Source: Campylobacter lari (GTDB lineage Bacteria > Campylobacterota > Campylobacteria > Campylobacterales > Campylobacteraceae). From it: DNA of 64,000 nt. The notes beneath the pieces were generated by a model that was given only the letters and a program-made list of their open reading frames with translations, searched no databases and was not told the origin of the DNA. Within the stretch, counting starts at the first letter, position 1. Every line of letters starts with the position of its first letter. The stretch spans positions 304,247-368,246 of the forward strand of contig NZ_SMTT01000001.1 of the NCBI RefSeq assembly GCF_004357905.1. Direction: 5' to 3'. This document shows, one piece after another, positions 16,970 to 27,593 of the stretch. Both the position numbers and the translations under genes were made by a program.

Positions 16970-17658
16970 CGATTTTCTCTTACAAATTTATAACCGCTAA
17001 AGATAGCATCTAAAGCACCATCTTTACCTTTAACTGAGTTAAATACAGCCATATAAATATGCACTGGAACAAAAATCAACACAACCCACATTAAAATTCT
17101 ATGATAGGTTCTAACATCAGCCAATCCACCTAACATTACCTCAATAGGTCTTAAAATATTATATAAAAATCCACCCAAGCCTTCATGATATACATGCATA
17201 TAAAGGATTAATCCTGTCAAAATAAGCCCAAACATAACAAGATAAAAGAAAAGGTAAGTTACAAATTGCAAAGGATTATATACACCTTGTAAATGCGGGT
17301 GCTTTCCTAGGAAAATGTAAAATTTAATTTGCTCTATCCATAATTTTACATTAAAAATATCTTTTATACTCTTTCTCTCACCATCACTTTTTGAATCAAA
17401 AAAGAACAAATATGTTTTAAAAATCACACAAGCTATTAAGATAAAACCAAAAATTTGGTGCACCATGCGGTATTTTGCCTGCATAAATAAAGTCGGTTCA
17501 GATGAAATAGAAGGAGCTTGAAATACATAAGAAATATAATATCCAGTTCCCACTAAAATCACGATTGCAACCGCTCTTAACCAATGTGTAAAACGAAGAC
17601 CGATACTAAATTCGTATTCAGCCTTTCTGTTTGATTTTAAGGAATGTTTAGAATCCAT
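16966..17658 (-). CDS. hydC: Ni/Fe-hydrogenase b-type cytochrome subunit HydC
   Basis: Membrane cytochrome b of 230 residues that anchors the hydrogenase and passes electrons to menaquinone. Four transmembrane helices with haem-ligand histidines are visible (FTHWLRAV, RMVHQIFGF, RTYHRILMW, VHIYMAVF). It has the family ending of the HyaC/HydC group. It sits between hydB and hydD in the operon. Confidence 0.93.
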   Translation of the reverse strand: MDSKHSLKSNRKAEYEFSIGLRFTHWLRAVAIVILVGTGYYISYVFQAPSISSEPTLFMQAKYRMVHQIFGFILIACVIFKTYLFFFDSKSDGERKSIKDIFNVKLWIEQIKFYIFLGKHPHLQGVYNPLQFVTYLFFYLVMFGLILTGLILYMHVYHEGLGGFLYNILRPIEVMLGGLADVRTYHRILMWVVLIFVPVHIYMAVFNSVKGKDGALDAIFSGYKFVRENR

Positions 17659-17673
17659 ACTAAAGTCCTTTCC

Positions 17674-19389
17674 TTATAAATTTACATTAACTTTATACTC
17701 GCTAAGATTATTACCTTTAGTATCCATTACATGTACTGCACATGCTATACAAGGATCATAAGAGTGAATAGCTCTTATTACTTCTAAAGGCTGTTTAACA
17801 TCAGCTAGTTTCATACCAATAAGACATTGTTCATAGCTACCACCTACTCCATTTGCATCTTTTGGACTTGCATTCCAAGTAGAAGGAACTACTGCTTGCC
17901 AATTTTCAATTACACCATTTTTAATCCTACACCAATGGCTTAACGCACCACGAGGTGCACTTCCCATAAATCTACCTTTGTATTCTTTGTTTTTATCAAT
18001 TACATAAGTAGTACAAGTGCTTTCATCTGTTTTTAAATTTTCAACCAAAGAATCAAATGCTTTTAAACCATGATCAGCAATAATTTTAGCTTCAATTGCT
18101 CTAGCGCCTGTTCTTCCTAAAGTGCTCATAAGTGCTTGAACTGGTAAATTCGTAGCTTTTAAGAAAGAATCAACCGCTTCTACTACAATTTTATTACCCT
18201 TAGCATAATTTACTAAAATATTTGCTAATGGCCCAACTTGCATAGGCGAATTTTCATATCTTGGAGCTTTAATCCAGCTATATTTGCCTTTAATATCAAA
18301 TACCTTACTATGAACCATATTACCTTTATCATCAATGCTTTCACCATCAATTAAGCCTGTATAGTTTGGATTAGTTTTACCATCATAAGGATGTAAAGCT
18401 TCATTGTCTGCATACCATGATCTTGTAGCCTCTTCAGTGATTTTAGCTTCATCTACTTCTTCAACCTTACTCAAATCACCATTTCTAATAATACCACCTT
18501 CAAACAACCATTCATCACTTGAAATTTGGAATTCTCTCTCAGTATAGAAGTTATTTACCCCTACATCATTTAATACACTTGCTTCTTTAGAGTAAGCTTT
18601 AGCTGCCATGATTAAATCCGGATAATAAGCACGATTAATAAAATCAGCTACTTCTTGGAATTTAGTCATATATTCAGCCATTCTTGATGGGTTTAAAAGA
18701 TCCATAACACAAGTTACACCACCTACTGTTAAACTTTGTGGATGAGGATTTTTAGCACCAAAAATCGCCATAGCTTGAGCTATTGTTCTTTGAATTCTTA
18801 AACATTCTAAATAATGCGAAAGTGCAATAAGGTTTTGCTCAGGAGTAAAGCGATAAGTTGCGTGTCCATAATAAGCATTTGCAAATGGTCCAAGATTTCC
18901 TTTATCTACAAAGATTTTTAGTCTTTGCTGAACTTCTAAAAGCTTATCTGCACCTGTTGCATAAGGCATATCAGTATATTTAAATGCTTCATCACTTGCT
19001 TTTTTTACATCAGCACTTAAAGCACTTACAACATCAACAAAATCAAGACCATGAAGTTGATAAAAATGTACAGGATGATCATGCATGTATAAAGCTGCAT
19101 TCATTAAAGTTCTAGTTAAAACTGCATTTAGTGGCGGAGTAATACCTAAAGCATTTTCTACTGCGATAATCCCTGCTCTATAATGTGAAAAAGTACAAAC
19201 ACCACAAATTCTTTGAGTTAAAAAGCCTGCATCTCTTGGATCACGACCTTTTACAATAGTTTCAATCCCTCTCCATAAAGTCGATCCTGAATATGCTTCT
19301 TTAATGACATTATTTTCATCAACCACTACTTCAACTCTTAAATGTCCTTCTATTCTAGTAAGTGGATCTATAATAATTCTTTTTGACAT
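17674..19389 (-). CDS. hydB: [NiFe]-hydrogenase large subunit HydB
   Basis: Catalytic subunit of the periplasm-facing uptake hydrogenase, 571 residues. The nickel-iron centre is bound by RICGVC (Cys62, Cys65) and DPCIAC (Cys547, Cys550). The tail after His553 (18 residues) is the segment removed by HydD. The N-terminus DPLTRIEGHLRVEV is a family hallmark. It oxidises H2, a main electron donor of Campylobacter in the gut. It has no export signal and travels with HydA. Confidence 0.96.
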   Translation of the reverse strand: MSKRIIIDPLTRIEGHLRVEVVVDENNVIKEAYSGSTLWRGIETIVKGRDPRDAGFLTQRICGVCTFSHYRAGIIAVENALGITPPLNAVLTRTLMNAALYMHDHPVHFYQLHGLDFVDVVSALSADVKKASDEAFKYTDMPYATGADKLLEVQQRLKIFVDKGNLGPFANAYYGHATYRFTPEQNLIALSHYLECLRIQRTIAQAMAIFGAKNPHPQSLTVGGVTCVMDLLNPSRMAEYMTKFQEVADFINRAYYPDLIMAAKAYSKEASVLNDVGVNNFYTEREFQISSDEWLFEGGIIRNGDLSKVEEVDEAKITEEATRSWYADNEALHPYDGKTNPNYTGLIDGESIDDKGNMVHSKVFDIKGKYSWIKAPRYENSPMQVGPLANILVNYAKGNKIVVEAVDSFLKATNLPVQALMSTLGRTGARAIEAKIIADHGLKAFDSLVENLKTDESTCTTYVIDKNKEYKGRFMGSAPRGALSHWCRIKNGVIENWQAVVPSTWNASPKDANGVGGSYEQCLIGMKLADVKQPLEVIRAIHSYDPCIACAVHVMDTKGNNLSEYKVNVNL

Positions 19390-19391
19390 TT

Positions 19392-20531
19392 TTAATCCTT
19401 ATTTTTTTCTAATGAAGCAATTACAGCATGCGCAGCAACAGCTACGCCTGTTACACAAAGCACACCTATACCAATTTTATCTGAAATGCTATCAGCACCC
19501 AAGCCATAAACAGTATCAAATAATCTTCCTGCCATCACTTCTTCAAAAGGTCCCATAGTATCCCAAAAATCAGGTTCAGAACAGCCTATACAACCATGTC
19601 CTGCTTGGATTGGCCATGAAGTATGTTGATTAAATCTCTCTCTTGAGCAATTATTAAAAGTATAAGGGCCTTTACAACCTACTTTATAAAGACAATATCC
19701 TTTTTTTGCTCCCTCATCACCAAATTGTTGCACAAATTCACCCGCATCAAAGCGTCCTCTTCTTTCACAAAGATCATGAATTCTTAACCCATAAGCCCAT
19801 TTTGGTCTATTGTAGGCATCAAGTGCTGGCAATGTTTGATACAATATGTAATGAATCACATTACCTATAATATTTTTTTCACTTGGAGGACAACCTGGTA
19901 CATTAATAACTGTTTTATTTGTTACTTTACTTAAGCTTACAGCATTGCTTGGATTAGGTCTAGCAGCTTGGATACCACCAAAAGCCGAACAAGTACCTAT
20001 AGCAAAAATAGCTAAAGCATCATTACAGGCTTGTTCTGCTAATTGTCTTCCTGTTTTTCCATGTGGTCCTATAGTTAAAAAGTTTTCTGTAGCACCTGTT
20101 GGTATACCACCTTCTACCATTAAGATATATCTACCTTTATATTTTTCCATAGCAGCTTCAAGATTATGTTCAGCTTGCCAACCTGCAGCACCCATTATAG
20201 TTTCATGATATTCTAAAGAAATATGATCAAAAATCAAACTATCAATGGTAGGAGCATCACTTCTTAATAAACTTTCAGAACATCCTGTACATTCAGCCAT
20301 ATGAAGCCAAATCACTGGAAGTCTATCACTGAGCTCAGCAGCTCTTGCAACTACTGGAGTAAAGCTAGCAGGTAATGCTAAAAATGCAGTCATAGCACTA
20401 GCCCATTTCATAAAATCTCTTCTTGAAAAACCTGATTGCTCTAAGGCTTTAGAGATAGAAATCTCATTTTTCAAAAGAGGAAGTTTTTCTAATGCGTCTA
20501 AACGGCGATTAAAAATATCTAAATCACTCAT
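19392..20531 (-). CDS. hydA: [NiFe]-hydrogenase small subunit HydA
   Basis: Iron-sulfur subunit of 379 residues carrying electrons from the active site to HydC. The N-terminus has a twin-arginine signal (SRRDFMKW, Arg37-Arg38) and a hydrophobic segment, so the folded HydA-HydB pair is exported by Tat. Cluster-ligand cysteines are in HMAECTGCSES, GTCSAFGG, PGCPPSEK and GHGCIGCSEPDFWD. A C-terminal hydrophobic helix (about 345-370) anchors it to the membrane. It is the first gene of hydABCD. Confidence 0.96.
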   Translation of the reverse strand: MSDLDIFNRRLDALEKLPLLKNEISISKALEQSGFSRRDFMKWASAMTAFLALPASFTPVVARAAELSDRLPVIWLHMAECTGCSESLLRSDAPTIDSLIFDHISLEYHETIMGAAGWQAEHNLEAAMEKYKGRYILMVEGGIPTGATENFLTIGPHGKTGRQLAEQACNDALAIFAIGTCSAFGGIQAARPNPSNAVSLSKVTNKTVINVPGCPPSEKNIIGNVIHYILYQTLPALDAYNRPKWAYGLRIHDLCERRGRFDAGEFVQQFGDEGAKKGYCLYKVGCKGPYTFNNCSRERFNQHTSWPIQAGHGCIGCSEPDFWDTMGPFEEVMAGRLFDTVYGLGADSISDKIGIGVLCVTGVAVAAHAVIASLEKNKD

Positions 20532-20668
20532 TTGTTGTTCCTTAAATTATAGAAATATCATTAAAGATTTTAAAATATTTATTGTTAAGAATAGATAAAA
20601 AATGATAATTTTTTAATCAAATATACGAAGTATTTACAATTTAGTATTATTAAGATAATTTTACTCTA

Positions 20669-20695
20669 AATAAGCAAGTATTACACTTGCTTATT
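20669..20695 (-). terminator. Terminator of clpB
   Basis: Perfect 11-bp stem AATAAGCAAGT / ACTTGCTTATT with a 5-base loop, overlapping the clpB stop codon. The T-tract on the minus strand is weak, so termination may be partial. Confidence 0.65.
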
Positions 20696-23264
20696 GTTTA
20701 ACAATGATGATTTCATCATCTTTAGAATCTATAATAATCTCATCATTTTCATTTAATTCATCCGATAATATCATATCACTTAATTTATCTTCTACCATAT
20801 CATACAAAGCTCTTTTTAATGGTCTTGCGCCAAAATCTACATCAAAACCAACTTTTGCTATTAAACTAGCAGCATTATCACTCAAGCTTGCTTTAATACC
20901 CCTATTTTCAAGACTTTTTTGCAAGGTATTAAAAAGTAATTTAACTATTTTTTTAGCTTCACTTTCTCCCAAAGGGTTAAAAGTGATAATATCATCTAAA
21001 CGATTTAAAAACTCCGGTCTAAAAAAGTTTCTAAGAGCTTCTTTAATAGCTTTTTCTTTTTCTTCGCCCTTTAACTCCATAATAAAATTTGCACCTATAT
21101 TAGAAGTTAAGATAATGATAGTATTAGTAAAATCAATCGTTACGCCTTTACTATCTGTAGCCCTACCATCATCTAAAATTCCCAAAAGTATATTAAATAC
21201 ATCTTTATGGGCTTTTTCTACTTCATCAAATAAAATCACACTATAAGGCTTTCTTCTAACAGCTTCAGTTAATTCCCCACCTTCTTCATGCCCTATATAT
21301 CCTGGAGGTGCACCTAAAAGTCTTGATATACTGTGTTTTTCCATAAATTCACTCATATCAAAACGCACCATAGCTTTTTCATCATCAAATAAAAATTTAG
21401 CCAAAGCCTTCGCACTTTCTGTTTTACCTACTCCAGTTGGCCCTAAAAATAAAAAGCTTCCTATAGGCTTAGTTGCTTGATTTAACCCTGCTTTGTTACG
21501 CTTAATAGCTTTAGCTAAAGCACTCAAAGCCTCATCTTGCCCTATGACGCTTTCTTGTAAATACTCTTGAATATGTAAATATTTTTGTTTTTCAGAAGTG
21601 AGCATTTTTTGCACACTAATGCCTGTCCATTTACTTAAAATACCAGCTACTAAATCCTCATCTACTTGATTTTTAAGCAAAACTCCTTCTTGGGTCATTT
21701 GTTTCCATTTTTCTTCTAAATTTAAAACCTCTTTTTCGCACTCTAAAATTTTGCCATATTCTATTTCAGCAGCCTTTTGAAAATCTCCTTTATTTTTAGC
21801 CAAAATAGCTTCATTTTTTAAAGTATCGATTTCTTTTTTCTTTGCACTTATGCCATTAAATACTGCTTTTTCATTTTCAAATTTGGCATTAAGTTTGATT
21901 TGCTCTTCTTTTAAATTTGCTAATTCTTTTTTAATCTCTTCCAATCTTTTTTCATTAGCTTCATTTTCTTCCATTTTTAAAGCTTCATTTTCTACTTCCA
22001 AACTTTCAATTTGCTTTCTAACCTTTCTTAAAGAATTTGGCTCACTTTCTATTTGCATTTTTAATTCCGCTGCAGCCTCATCAATTAAATCAATCGCTTT
22101 ATCAGGTAAAAATCTATTAGCTATATAACGCTTAGATAGCTTTGCAGCTGCCACTAAAGCACTATCATTAATAGTTACATTATGATGAATTTCTAATTTT
22201 TCTTTTATACCTCTAAGCATAGCCAAAGCTTCATTTACACTAGGTTCAGCTACATTTACAGGCTGAAATCTTCTTTGTAAAGCTGCATCTTTTTCAAAAT
22301 ATTTTCTATATTCTTTTAAGGTTGTAGCACCTATAGTATGAAGCTCACCTCTTGCTAAAGCAGGTTTTAAAATATTTGCTGCATCCATGCTCCCTTCATT
22401 TGCACCTGCACCTACAATGGTGTGAATTTCATCTATAAATAAAATTACATTCTTATGTTTTATTACTTCATTTACAACTGCTTTTAATCTATCTTCAAAT
22501 TCACCTCTGTATTTTGCCCCTGCTATTAAAGCACTCATATCTAAAGCTATAACTTTTTTATTTTGCAACGAAGTAGGAACATCTTTTTTTACTATCCTTT
22601 GTGCTAAAGCTTCCACCACAGCAGTTTTTCCCACCCCTGGCTCACCTAATAAAATAGGATTATTTTTAGTTTTTCTGATTAAAATTTGCATTAATCTTTG
22701 AATTTCTTCTTCCCTACCTATAACAGGATCAAGCTCATTGTTTTTAGCTTTCATAGTCAAATCAATACCAAATTTAGATAAAGAATCAAGCGTTTCATCA
22801 CTTGTTTTGGTTTCTATTTTAGCTCCTGCTCTAATGAATTCTAATTCTTTTTTAAACTCATTTAAATCTACAAATTTAGACAAAAGTTCTTTAATAACCC
22901 CGCTAGCACTTTCTGAAACAAGCCACATATCCACAGCCAAATAACTATCTTTATTTTCTAAAGCCAAGCCTTTTGCTTTTTCTAAAGAATTAATAAATTC
23001 ATTTGAAAATTTAATATTATCTTTATTTACATTTGAGCTAGTAGGAAAAGATAAAATTTTACTTTTTACTTCTAACTCAAATGCCTCTTTAGAAACATTT
23101 AATTTATTAAAAACTTGATTAAGCAAACTAGAGCTATCAACACTTAAAGCCCATAATAAATGCAAAGGTTTTATTTCACTATTCTTAGAATGAATGGCCA
23201 AAGAAATTGCACTTTCTATATTTGAAAGCATAGAATCTGTTAAAAAATCTTGTATATTTGCCAT
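20691..23264 (-). CDS. clpB: ATP-dependent disaggregase ClpB
   Basis: Hexameric AAA+ chaperone that, with DnaK, pulls apart aggregated proteins after heat stress. 857 residues: N-terminal Clp repeat domain, first AAA module with [14 protein letters not shown], a coiled-coil middle domain (about 390-520), second AAA module with [14 protein letters not shown], and a small C-terminal domain. There is no ClpP-binding loop of the ClpA type. It is a single gene divergent from ctpA, with a consensus promoter under a likely HspR operator. Confidence 0.97.
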   Translation of the reverse strand: MANIQDFLTDSMLSNIESAISLAIHSKNSEIKPLHLLWALSVDSSSLLNQVFNKLNVSKEAFELEVKSKILSFPTSSNVNKDNIKFSNEFINSLEKAKGLALENKDSYLAVDMWLVSESASGVIKELLSKFVDLNEFKKELEFIRAGAKIETKTSDETLDSLSKFGIDLTMKAKNNELDPVIGREEEIQRLMQILIRKTKNNPILLGEPGVGKTAVVEALAQRIVKKDVPTSLQNKKVIALDMSALIAGAKYRGEFEDRLKAVVNEVIKHKNVILFIDEIHTIVGAGANEGSMDAANILKPALARGELHTIGATTLKEYRKYFEKDAALQRRFQPVNVAEPSVNEALAMLRGIKEKLEIHHNVTINDSALVAAAKLSKRYIANRFLPDKAIDLIDEAAAELKMQIESEPNSLRKVRKQIESLEVENEALKMEENEANEKRLEEIKKELANLKEEQIKLNAKFENEKAVFNGISAKKKEIDTLKNEAILAKNKGDFQKAAEIEYGKILECEKEVLNLEEKWKQMTQEGVLLKNQVDEDLVAGILSKWTGISVQKMLTSEKQKYLHIQEYLQESVIGQDEALSALAKAIKRNKAGLNQATKPIGSFLFLGPTGVGKTESAKALAKFLFDDEKAMVRFDMSEFMEKHSISRLLGAPPGYIGHEEGGELTEAVRRKPYSVILFDEVEKAHKDVFNILLGILDDGRATDSKGVTIDFTNTIIILTSNIGANFIMELKGEEKEKAIKEALRNFFRPEFLNRLDDIITFNPLGESEAKKIVKLLFNTLQKSLENRGIKASLSDNAASLIAKVGFDVDFGARPLKRALYDMVEDKLSDMILSDELNENDEIIIDSKDDEIIIVKQ

Positions 23265-23295
23265 TTTTACTCCTTTTTACTTTTATATGAAGTGT

Positions 23296-23324
23296 ATTAT
23301 ATAACTTTAGTCTATTATTGTCAA
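23296..23324 (-). promoter_or_regulatory. Consensus sigma70 promoter of clpB
   Basis: Minus-strand TTGACA (23319-23324), a 17-base spacer, then TATAAT (23296-23301), all matching the ideal consensus. The ATG is 32 bases downstream of the -10. Such a strong -35 is rare in Campylobacter and implies a promoter held down by a repressor. Confidence 0.8.
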
Positions 23325-23325
23325 G
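23305..23325 (-). promoter_or_regulatory. HAIR-like HspR operator over the clpB promoter
   Basis: Minus-strand CTTGACA-N7-ACTAAAG matches 11 of 14 positions of the HAIR consensus CTTGAGT-N7-ACTCAAG bound by HspR, with exact spacing. It covers the -35 and most of the spacer. HspR control of clpB is established in Campylobacter; the site assignment is from pattern. Confidence 0.6.
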
Positions 23326-23470
23326 TTTATTTAGTTATATTTATAAATAATTTTTTATATATACACACTAATATCATAAAAATATTTACTTTATTTACGA
23401 TTTTTTAAGCAAAAATAACTAAAATTAGATAATTATTTTATGAATTCATATTTATTTTGGAGTTTTTCCT

Positions 23471-24787
23471 TTGAAGACAAAAAGAAATCTTATTATCGCA
23501 GCTAGCATTTGTAGTTTAATAACCGCTTCTTTTATTTTTACTAACTTGCAAGCTAAAAATCCCGCTCCTAGCGAAGCAGAAAAAAAAATAGAAGCTTTAT
23601 CTAAACTTACAAGAACTATGTCTATCATAGAACAATATTATGTTGATGATGTTAATTATACAGATTTGGTTGATAAATCCATAGCAGGTTTACTTACAAA
23701 TTTAGATGCCCACTCTTCCTTCTTAGATGAAAAAGGTTATAAAGAGCTTAAAGAACAAACTAATGGGGAATTTGGTGGACTTGGCTTTACTATTACCCAA
23801 AAAGATGGAGCAATTAGTGTTGTAGCTCCTATAGAAGGAAGTCCAGCGGATAAAGCAGGTATTAAAACTGATGATATTATCTTAAGAATTAATAACGAAT
23901 CAACTTTAGGTATGACTTTAAATGAAGCTGTTTCTAAAATGCGTGGAGAGCCTAAAACAAAGGTTACTCTAACTATTTATAGAAAAGGTGATACAAAGCC
24001 ATTTGATGTAAATTTAAAAAGAGATATCATAAAAGTAGATAGTGTTTATACAAAATTAATTGAAAATGAAAATTTACTTTATTTAAGAGTGACTAATTTT
24101 GATAAAAATGTTGTAGATGAAGCTAGTAAAGCAATCAAAAAACATTCTAATACAAAAGGAATTATACTAGATCTTAGAACCAATCCAGGCGGTATTTTAA
24201 ATCAAGCAGTGGGTTTAGTAAATCTTTTTGTAGATAAAGGAGTAATCGTTTCACAAAAAGGTAAAATTGAAAGCGAGAATGTAGAATTTAAAGCAAATCC
24301 TAGTAAAAAAATCACCAATGCACCTTTAGTAGTGCTTGTAAATGGTGGCAGTGCAAGTGCGAGCGAGATTGTAAGTGGGGCTTTGCAGGATTTTAAACGC
24401 GCTATTATCATAGGAGAAAAAACCTTTGGAAAAGGTAGTGTGCAACTTATATTACCTATGGATGAAAAAGGTAAAGAAGGCTTGAGACTTACTATAGCAA
24501 AATATTATTTACCAAGTGGTAGAACTATACAAGCTGTTGGAGTTAATCCTGATATAGAAGTATTTCCAGGAAAAGTAAGTAAAGAAGAAAATCACGGCTT
24601 TGAGATCAAAGAAAGTGATCTTAAAAAACACTTACAAGCTGAACTAGATAAAATCGGACATCAAGAAAAGAAAAAAGACAACAAAGAAGATAAAAATATC
24701 ATTACCAAAGAACAAATTAATAATGACATACAACTAAAAACCGCAATAGATGCAATTAAAATTTTAAACATTACAAAAGGAGAGTAA
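23471..24787 (+). CDS. ctpA: C-terminal processing protease (S41), periplasmic
   Basis: Secreted serine protease of 438 residues: signal/anchor (about 7-25), PDZ domain (about 85-170, [12 protein letters not shown]), then S41 catalytic domain with Ser in [12 protein letters not shown] and Lys in [11 protein letters not shown]. It trims C-termini of periplasmic proteins. The lysine-rich tail [10 protein letters not shown] is variable. It starts at TTG 23471 with GGAG eight bases upstream; no ATG fits the signal peptide. One base from purC, so it probably leads the purine operon. Confidence 0.9.
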   Translation: MKTKRNLIIAASICSLITASFIFTNLQAKNPAPSEAEKKIEALSKLTRTMSIIEQYYVDDVNYTDLVDKSIAGLLTNLDAHSSFLDEKGYKELKEQTNGEFGGLGFTITQKDGAISVVAPIEGSPADKAGIKTDDIILRINNESTLGMTLNEAVSKMRGEPKTKVTLTIYRKGDTKPFDVNLKRDIIKVDSVYTKLIENENLLYLRVTNFDKNVVDEASKAIKKHSNTKGIILDLRTNPGGILNQAVGLVNLFVDKGVIVSQKGKIESENVEFKANPSKKITNAPLVVLVNGGSASASEIVSGALQDFKRAIIIGEKTFGKGSVQLILPMDEKGKEGLRLTIAKYYLPSGRTIQAVGVNPDIEVFPGKVSKEENHGFEIKESDLKKHLQAELDKIGHQEKKKDNKEDKNIITKEQINNDIQLKTAIDAIKILNITKGE

Positions 24788-24788
24788 A

Positions 24789-25502
24789 ATGGCTATGAAA
24801 TTAGATCTTTTATATGAAGGAAAAGGTAAAAAAATGTTTAAAACTGATGATGAGAATTTGCTCATCACAGAATTTAAAGATGATTTAACAGCTTTTAATG
24901 CAGAAAAAAAGGGTAATGAAGCAGGAAAAGGTGCATTAAATTGTAAAATTAGTACTGAAATTTTTCATCTCTTAGAAAAAGAAGGCATTAAAACCCATCT
25001 AGTAGAAACCATCAGTGAAAAAGAACAAATTGTTAAAAAATGTAATATTATACCCATTGAAGTTATTACTAGAAATGTAGCTACAGGATCTTTAACAAAA
25101 AGATTAGGCATTAAAGAAGGCACGATTTTACCTTTTGCTGTAGTTGAGTTTTGTTATAAAAATGATGATTTAGGTGATCCTATTATCAATGATGAGCATT
25201 GTTTGATTTTAAATCTAGTAAAAAGTGAAAAAGATTTAGAATTAATCAAAAATACCGCAAGACATATCAATTCTATTCTAGTAAAATTCTTTGAATCTAA
25301 AGGCTTAAGATTGATTGACTTTAAATTAGAATTTGGTATTGATAATGAAGGAAATATGATCTTAGCTGATGAAATTAGTCCTGATAGTTGTAGATTTTGG
25401 GATAGTAAAACTAATGAAAAATTAGACAAAGATCGCTTTAGACAAGACTTAGGTAATGTAAAAATGGCTTACGAAGAAGTCTTAAAAAGAATTTTAAGTT
25501 AG
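24789..25502 (+). CDS. purC: SAICAR synthase PurC
   Basis: Phosphoribosylaminoimidazole-succinocarboxamide synthase of purine biosynthesis: joins CAIR and aspartate with ATP. 237 residues, typical. Motifs [25 protein letters not shown] and [13 protein letters not shown] are diagnostic. AAAGGAG lies before the ATG. It is followed by purS and purQ. Confidence 0.96.
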   Translation: MAMKLDLLYEGKGKKMFKTDDENLLITEFKDDLTAFNAEKKGNEAGKGALNCKISTEIFHLLEKEGIKTHLVETISEKEQIVKKCNIIPIEVITRNVATGSLTKRLGIKEGTILPFAVVEFCYKNDDLGDPIINDEHCLILNLVKSEKDLELIKNTARHINSILVKFFESKGLRLIDFKLEFGIDNEGNMILADEISPDSCRFWDSKTNEKLDKDRFRQDLGNVKMAYEEVLKRILS

Positions 25503-25510
25503 GAAAAATA

Positions 25511-25747
25511 ATGAAAGTAACTATAAATATCACACTTAAAAATGGGGTTTTAGATCCTCAAGGCAAAGCCATAGAAAAGGCTTTGCATTCTTTGGATTTT
25601 AATAATATTGCAAATGTTAAAACCTCAAAACAAATTAGTTTTGATATAGCTTGTGATGATAAAGAAGAAGCTTTTAAACAAGTTGATTTAATGTGTAAAG
25701 AATTACTTGCAAATACTGTGATAGAAGATTATGAGATAATATTATGA
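25511..25747 (+). CDS. purS: FGAM synthase subunit PurS
   Basis: Small subunit of the three-part phosphoribosylformylglycinamidine synthase (PurL-PurQ-PurS), 78 residues. NITLKNGVLDPQGKAIEKALHSL is the family signature. It helps channel ammonia between PurQ and PurL. It overlaps the purQ start by four bases; the large subunit purL is not in the window. Confidence 0.94.
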   Translation: MKVTINITLKNGVLDPQGKAIEKALHSLDFNNIANVKTSKQISFDIACDDKEEAFKQVDLMCKELLANTVIEDYEIIL

Positions 25748-26394
25748 AAGTAGCTATTATTCGTTTTCCTGGAACTAATTGTGAGTTTGATACAGCTTAT
25801 GCCTTTGAAAAATTAGGGGTAAAAACTGAAATCATTTGGCATGAAAGACAAGATTTTAGTGCAGATTTAATCGTATTACCTGGAGGTTTTTCTTATGGAG
25901 ATTATTTAAGATGTGCTGCTATTGCAAAACTTGCTCCTGCTATAAAAACACTTAAAGAGCATGTTCAAAAAGGTGGATATGTTCTAGGCATATGTAACGG
26001 CTTTCAAATTTTATTAGAACTTGGACTTTTAAAAGGAGCTATGAAACATAACAATAGTTTAAGTTTTATTTCTAAAATGCAAGCATTGCAAGTAGTATCA
26101 AATAATAATGCTTTTTTGAAAAATTTTCAAAAAAATGATATCATAGAATTACCTATTGCCCATGGAGAAGGAAATTATTTTAATAGCGAAGATGGTATTA
26201 AAATGCTAGAAGATAAAGATATGATCTTACTAAGATATATCAACAATCCAAATGGCTCTTTAAACGATATAGCAGGAATTTGCGATGAAAATAAAAAAGT
26301 CTTTGGATTAATGCCACATCCTGAAAGAATGTGCGATGATATTCTTGGATCAAAAGTAGGACTTAAAATGTTTGAAGGATTTTTAAATTGCTAA
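25744..26394 (+). CDS. purQ: FGAM synthase glutaminase subunit PurQ
   Basis: Class I glutamine amidotransferase of 216 residues supplying ammonia to PurL. The nucleophile is in VLGICNGFQ (Cys about 83), and the His/Glu pair in LMPHPERM near the end. PGGFSYGDYLRCAAIA is the usual loop. Overlaps purS by four bases and the next gene by seven. Confidence 0.96.
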   Translation: MKVAIIRFPGTNCEFDTAYAFEKLGVKTEIIWHERQDFSADLIVLPGGFSYGDYLRCAAIAKLAPAIKTLKEHVQKGGYVLGICNGFQILLELGLLKGAMKHNNSLSFISKMQALQVVSNNNAFLKNFQKNDIIELPIAHGEGNYFNSEDGIKMLEDKDMILLRYINNPNGSLNDIAGICDENKKVFGLMPHPERMCDDILGSKVGLKMFEGFLNC

Positions 26395-27593
26395 AAATCT
26401 TCAAATTTTTTTGTCTTTTTTTACTAACTTTTAACTTATATGCTCAAGAAAATAGTGTTTTTGAAGATTATAACACTTTAGAAAAAAATTACAATCAATT
26501 AGATGATCAAGCTAAGCAAATTTATCAAACCATCGCTCCAAGTGATGAGAGTAATTATGAAAGTAAAATCGATGATGAAAATTTCATCCCTCAAGGTTCT
26601 TTAGTATTAAACGCAAAAGAATACACTGATGAAGCTTTCATAGATGAAGCTTTTGCTATAGATCTTGAGGTTATTACCACAACTAATGTGAGTTTTGATT
26701 TAAATGTGAGTTTTGAAAAAAGTGATGATATGCTTTGGATCAATCCTAATCCTATTTGGGAACAAAAGGCTAATTCATATCATACAAAATTATGGTTTGA
26801 AGCTAAAAGTTTAAATGCTAGTTTAAACAAAATCATCGTTTCATTAAGTAGAAATGATCATATTTTTCAAAGCTCATCATTAATTATAAAGCCCATTAAA
26901 CTTAAAAAAATCGATGCCCCTTCTAATAAATACTCACATATAGTTGCAAGCAATTTGGAAGTTAAACAAGTAAAAGCGAGTAGTTTTGATAATGATAGTA
27001 TAATTTTATTTATAGAACTTGCGGGAGAAAACACAAATCTAGCAAGTTTTAACATAAAAGATATCCAAAAACAAGGTGTAGAGGCTATTAAAGGCGATTT
27101 TGAAAAACAAAGTGGATTTTATTATGCTATTTTAGATAAAAGTAAAACGCGTTTTGATTTTTCTTACTTTAATTTAAATTCTAAAGAATTAAAAGATTTT
27201 TCCTTAAAAATAGAACTTAAAGAAGATAGTATAAGTACACAAAGTGATTTAAATCCAAAAACTAATGATTTTAATTTTTACAAACAAGTTTTTTTATGGA
27301 GCTTGTGTGGTATTTTCGCTTTATGGTTTGTATTTAAAAAAAGCTACACAGCTTTAGGTTTGGCAATTTTGGCTCTAATAGCAAGTTTTTTAGCTCAAAA
27401 TAACATATATAAAGCTATATTAAAAGCTGAAAGTAAAGTGCAAATTTTACCAACTCTAAACTCAACTCATTTTTATTCTGGGAAATACAAACAAGAAGTA
27501 GAAGTGTTAGATTCAAGAGATGAATACAGAAAAATTTTATTTAATAATGGAAAAATAGGCTGGGTGAAAAGTGAAGATTTATCAAAGATTTAA
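26388..27593 (+). CDS. Membrane-anchored protein with BatD-like periplasmic part and C-terminal SH3-like domain
   Basis: 401 residues. A signal peptide (FKFFCLFLLTFNLYAQ) is followed by a beta-rich periplasmic region that resembles BatD pattern (AIDLEVITTTNVSFDLNVSFE). Two transmembrane helices lie at about 300-345, then a C-terminal SH3-like segment (QILPTLNSTHFYSG...NNGKIGWVKSEDLSKI). It starts at TTG 26388 with AAGGA eight bases upstream, overlapping purQ. No Bat partners or MoxR genes are adjacent. Function unknown; domain calls are by eye. Confidence 0.7.
   Translation: MLKIFKFFCLFLLTFNLYAQENSVFEDYNTLEKNYNQLDDQAKQIYQTIAPSDESNYESKIDDENFIPQGSLVLNAKEYTDEAFIDEAFAIDLEVITTTNVSFDLNVSFEKSDDMLWINPNPIWEQKANSYHTKLWFEAKSLNASLNKIIVSLSRNDHIFQSSSLIIKPIKLKKIDAPSNKYSHIVASNLEVKQVKASSFDNDSIILFIELAGENTNLASFNIKDIQKQGVEAIKGDFEKQSGFYYAILDKSKTRFDFSYFNLNSKELKDFSLKIELKEDSISTQSDLNPKTNDFNFYKQVFLWSLCGIFALWFVFKKSYTALGLAILALIASFLAQNNIYKAILKAESKVQILPTLNSTHFYSGKYKQEVEVLDSRDEYRKILFNNGKIGWVKSEDLSKI

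Noticed and set aside
17674..17727. Truncated or odd tail on HydB
   Set aside because: The residues after DPCIACAVH are the normal propeptide removed by HydD.
20704..21246. 180-residue plus-strand frame opposite clpB
   Set aside because: Ser/Leu-rich antisense shadow of a well-conserved gene; no ribosome-binding site.
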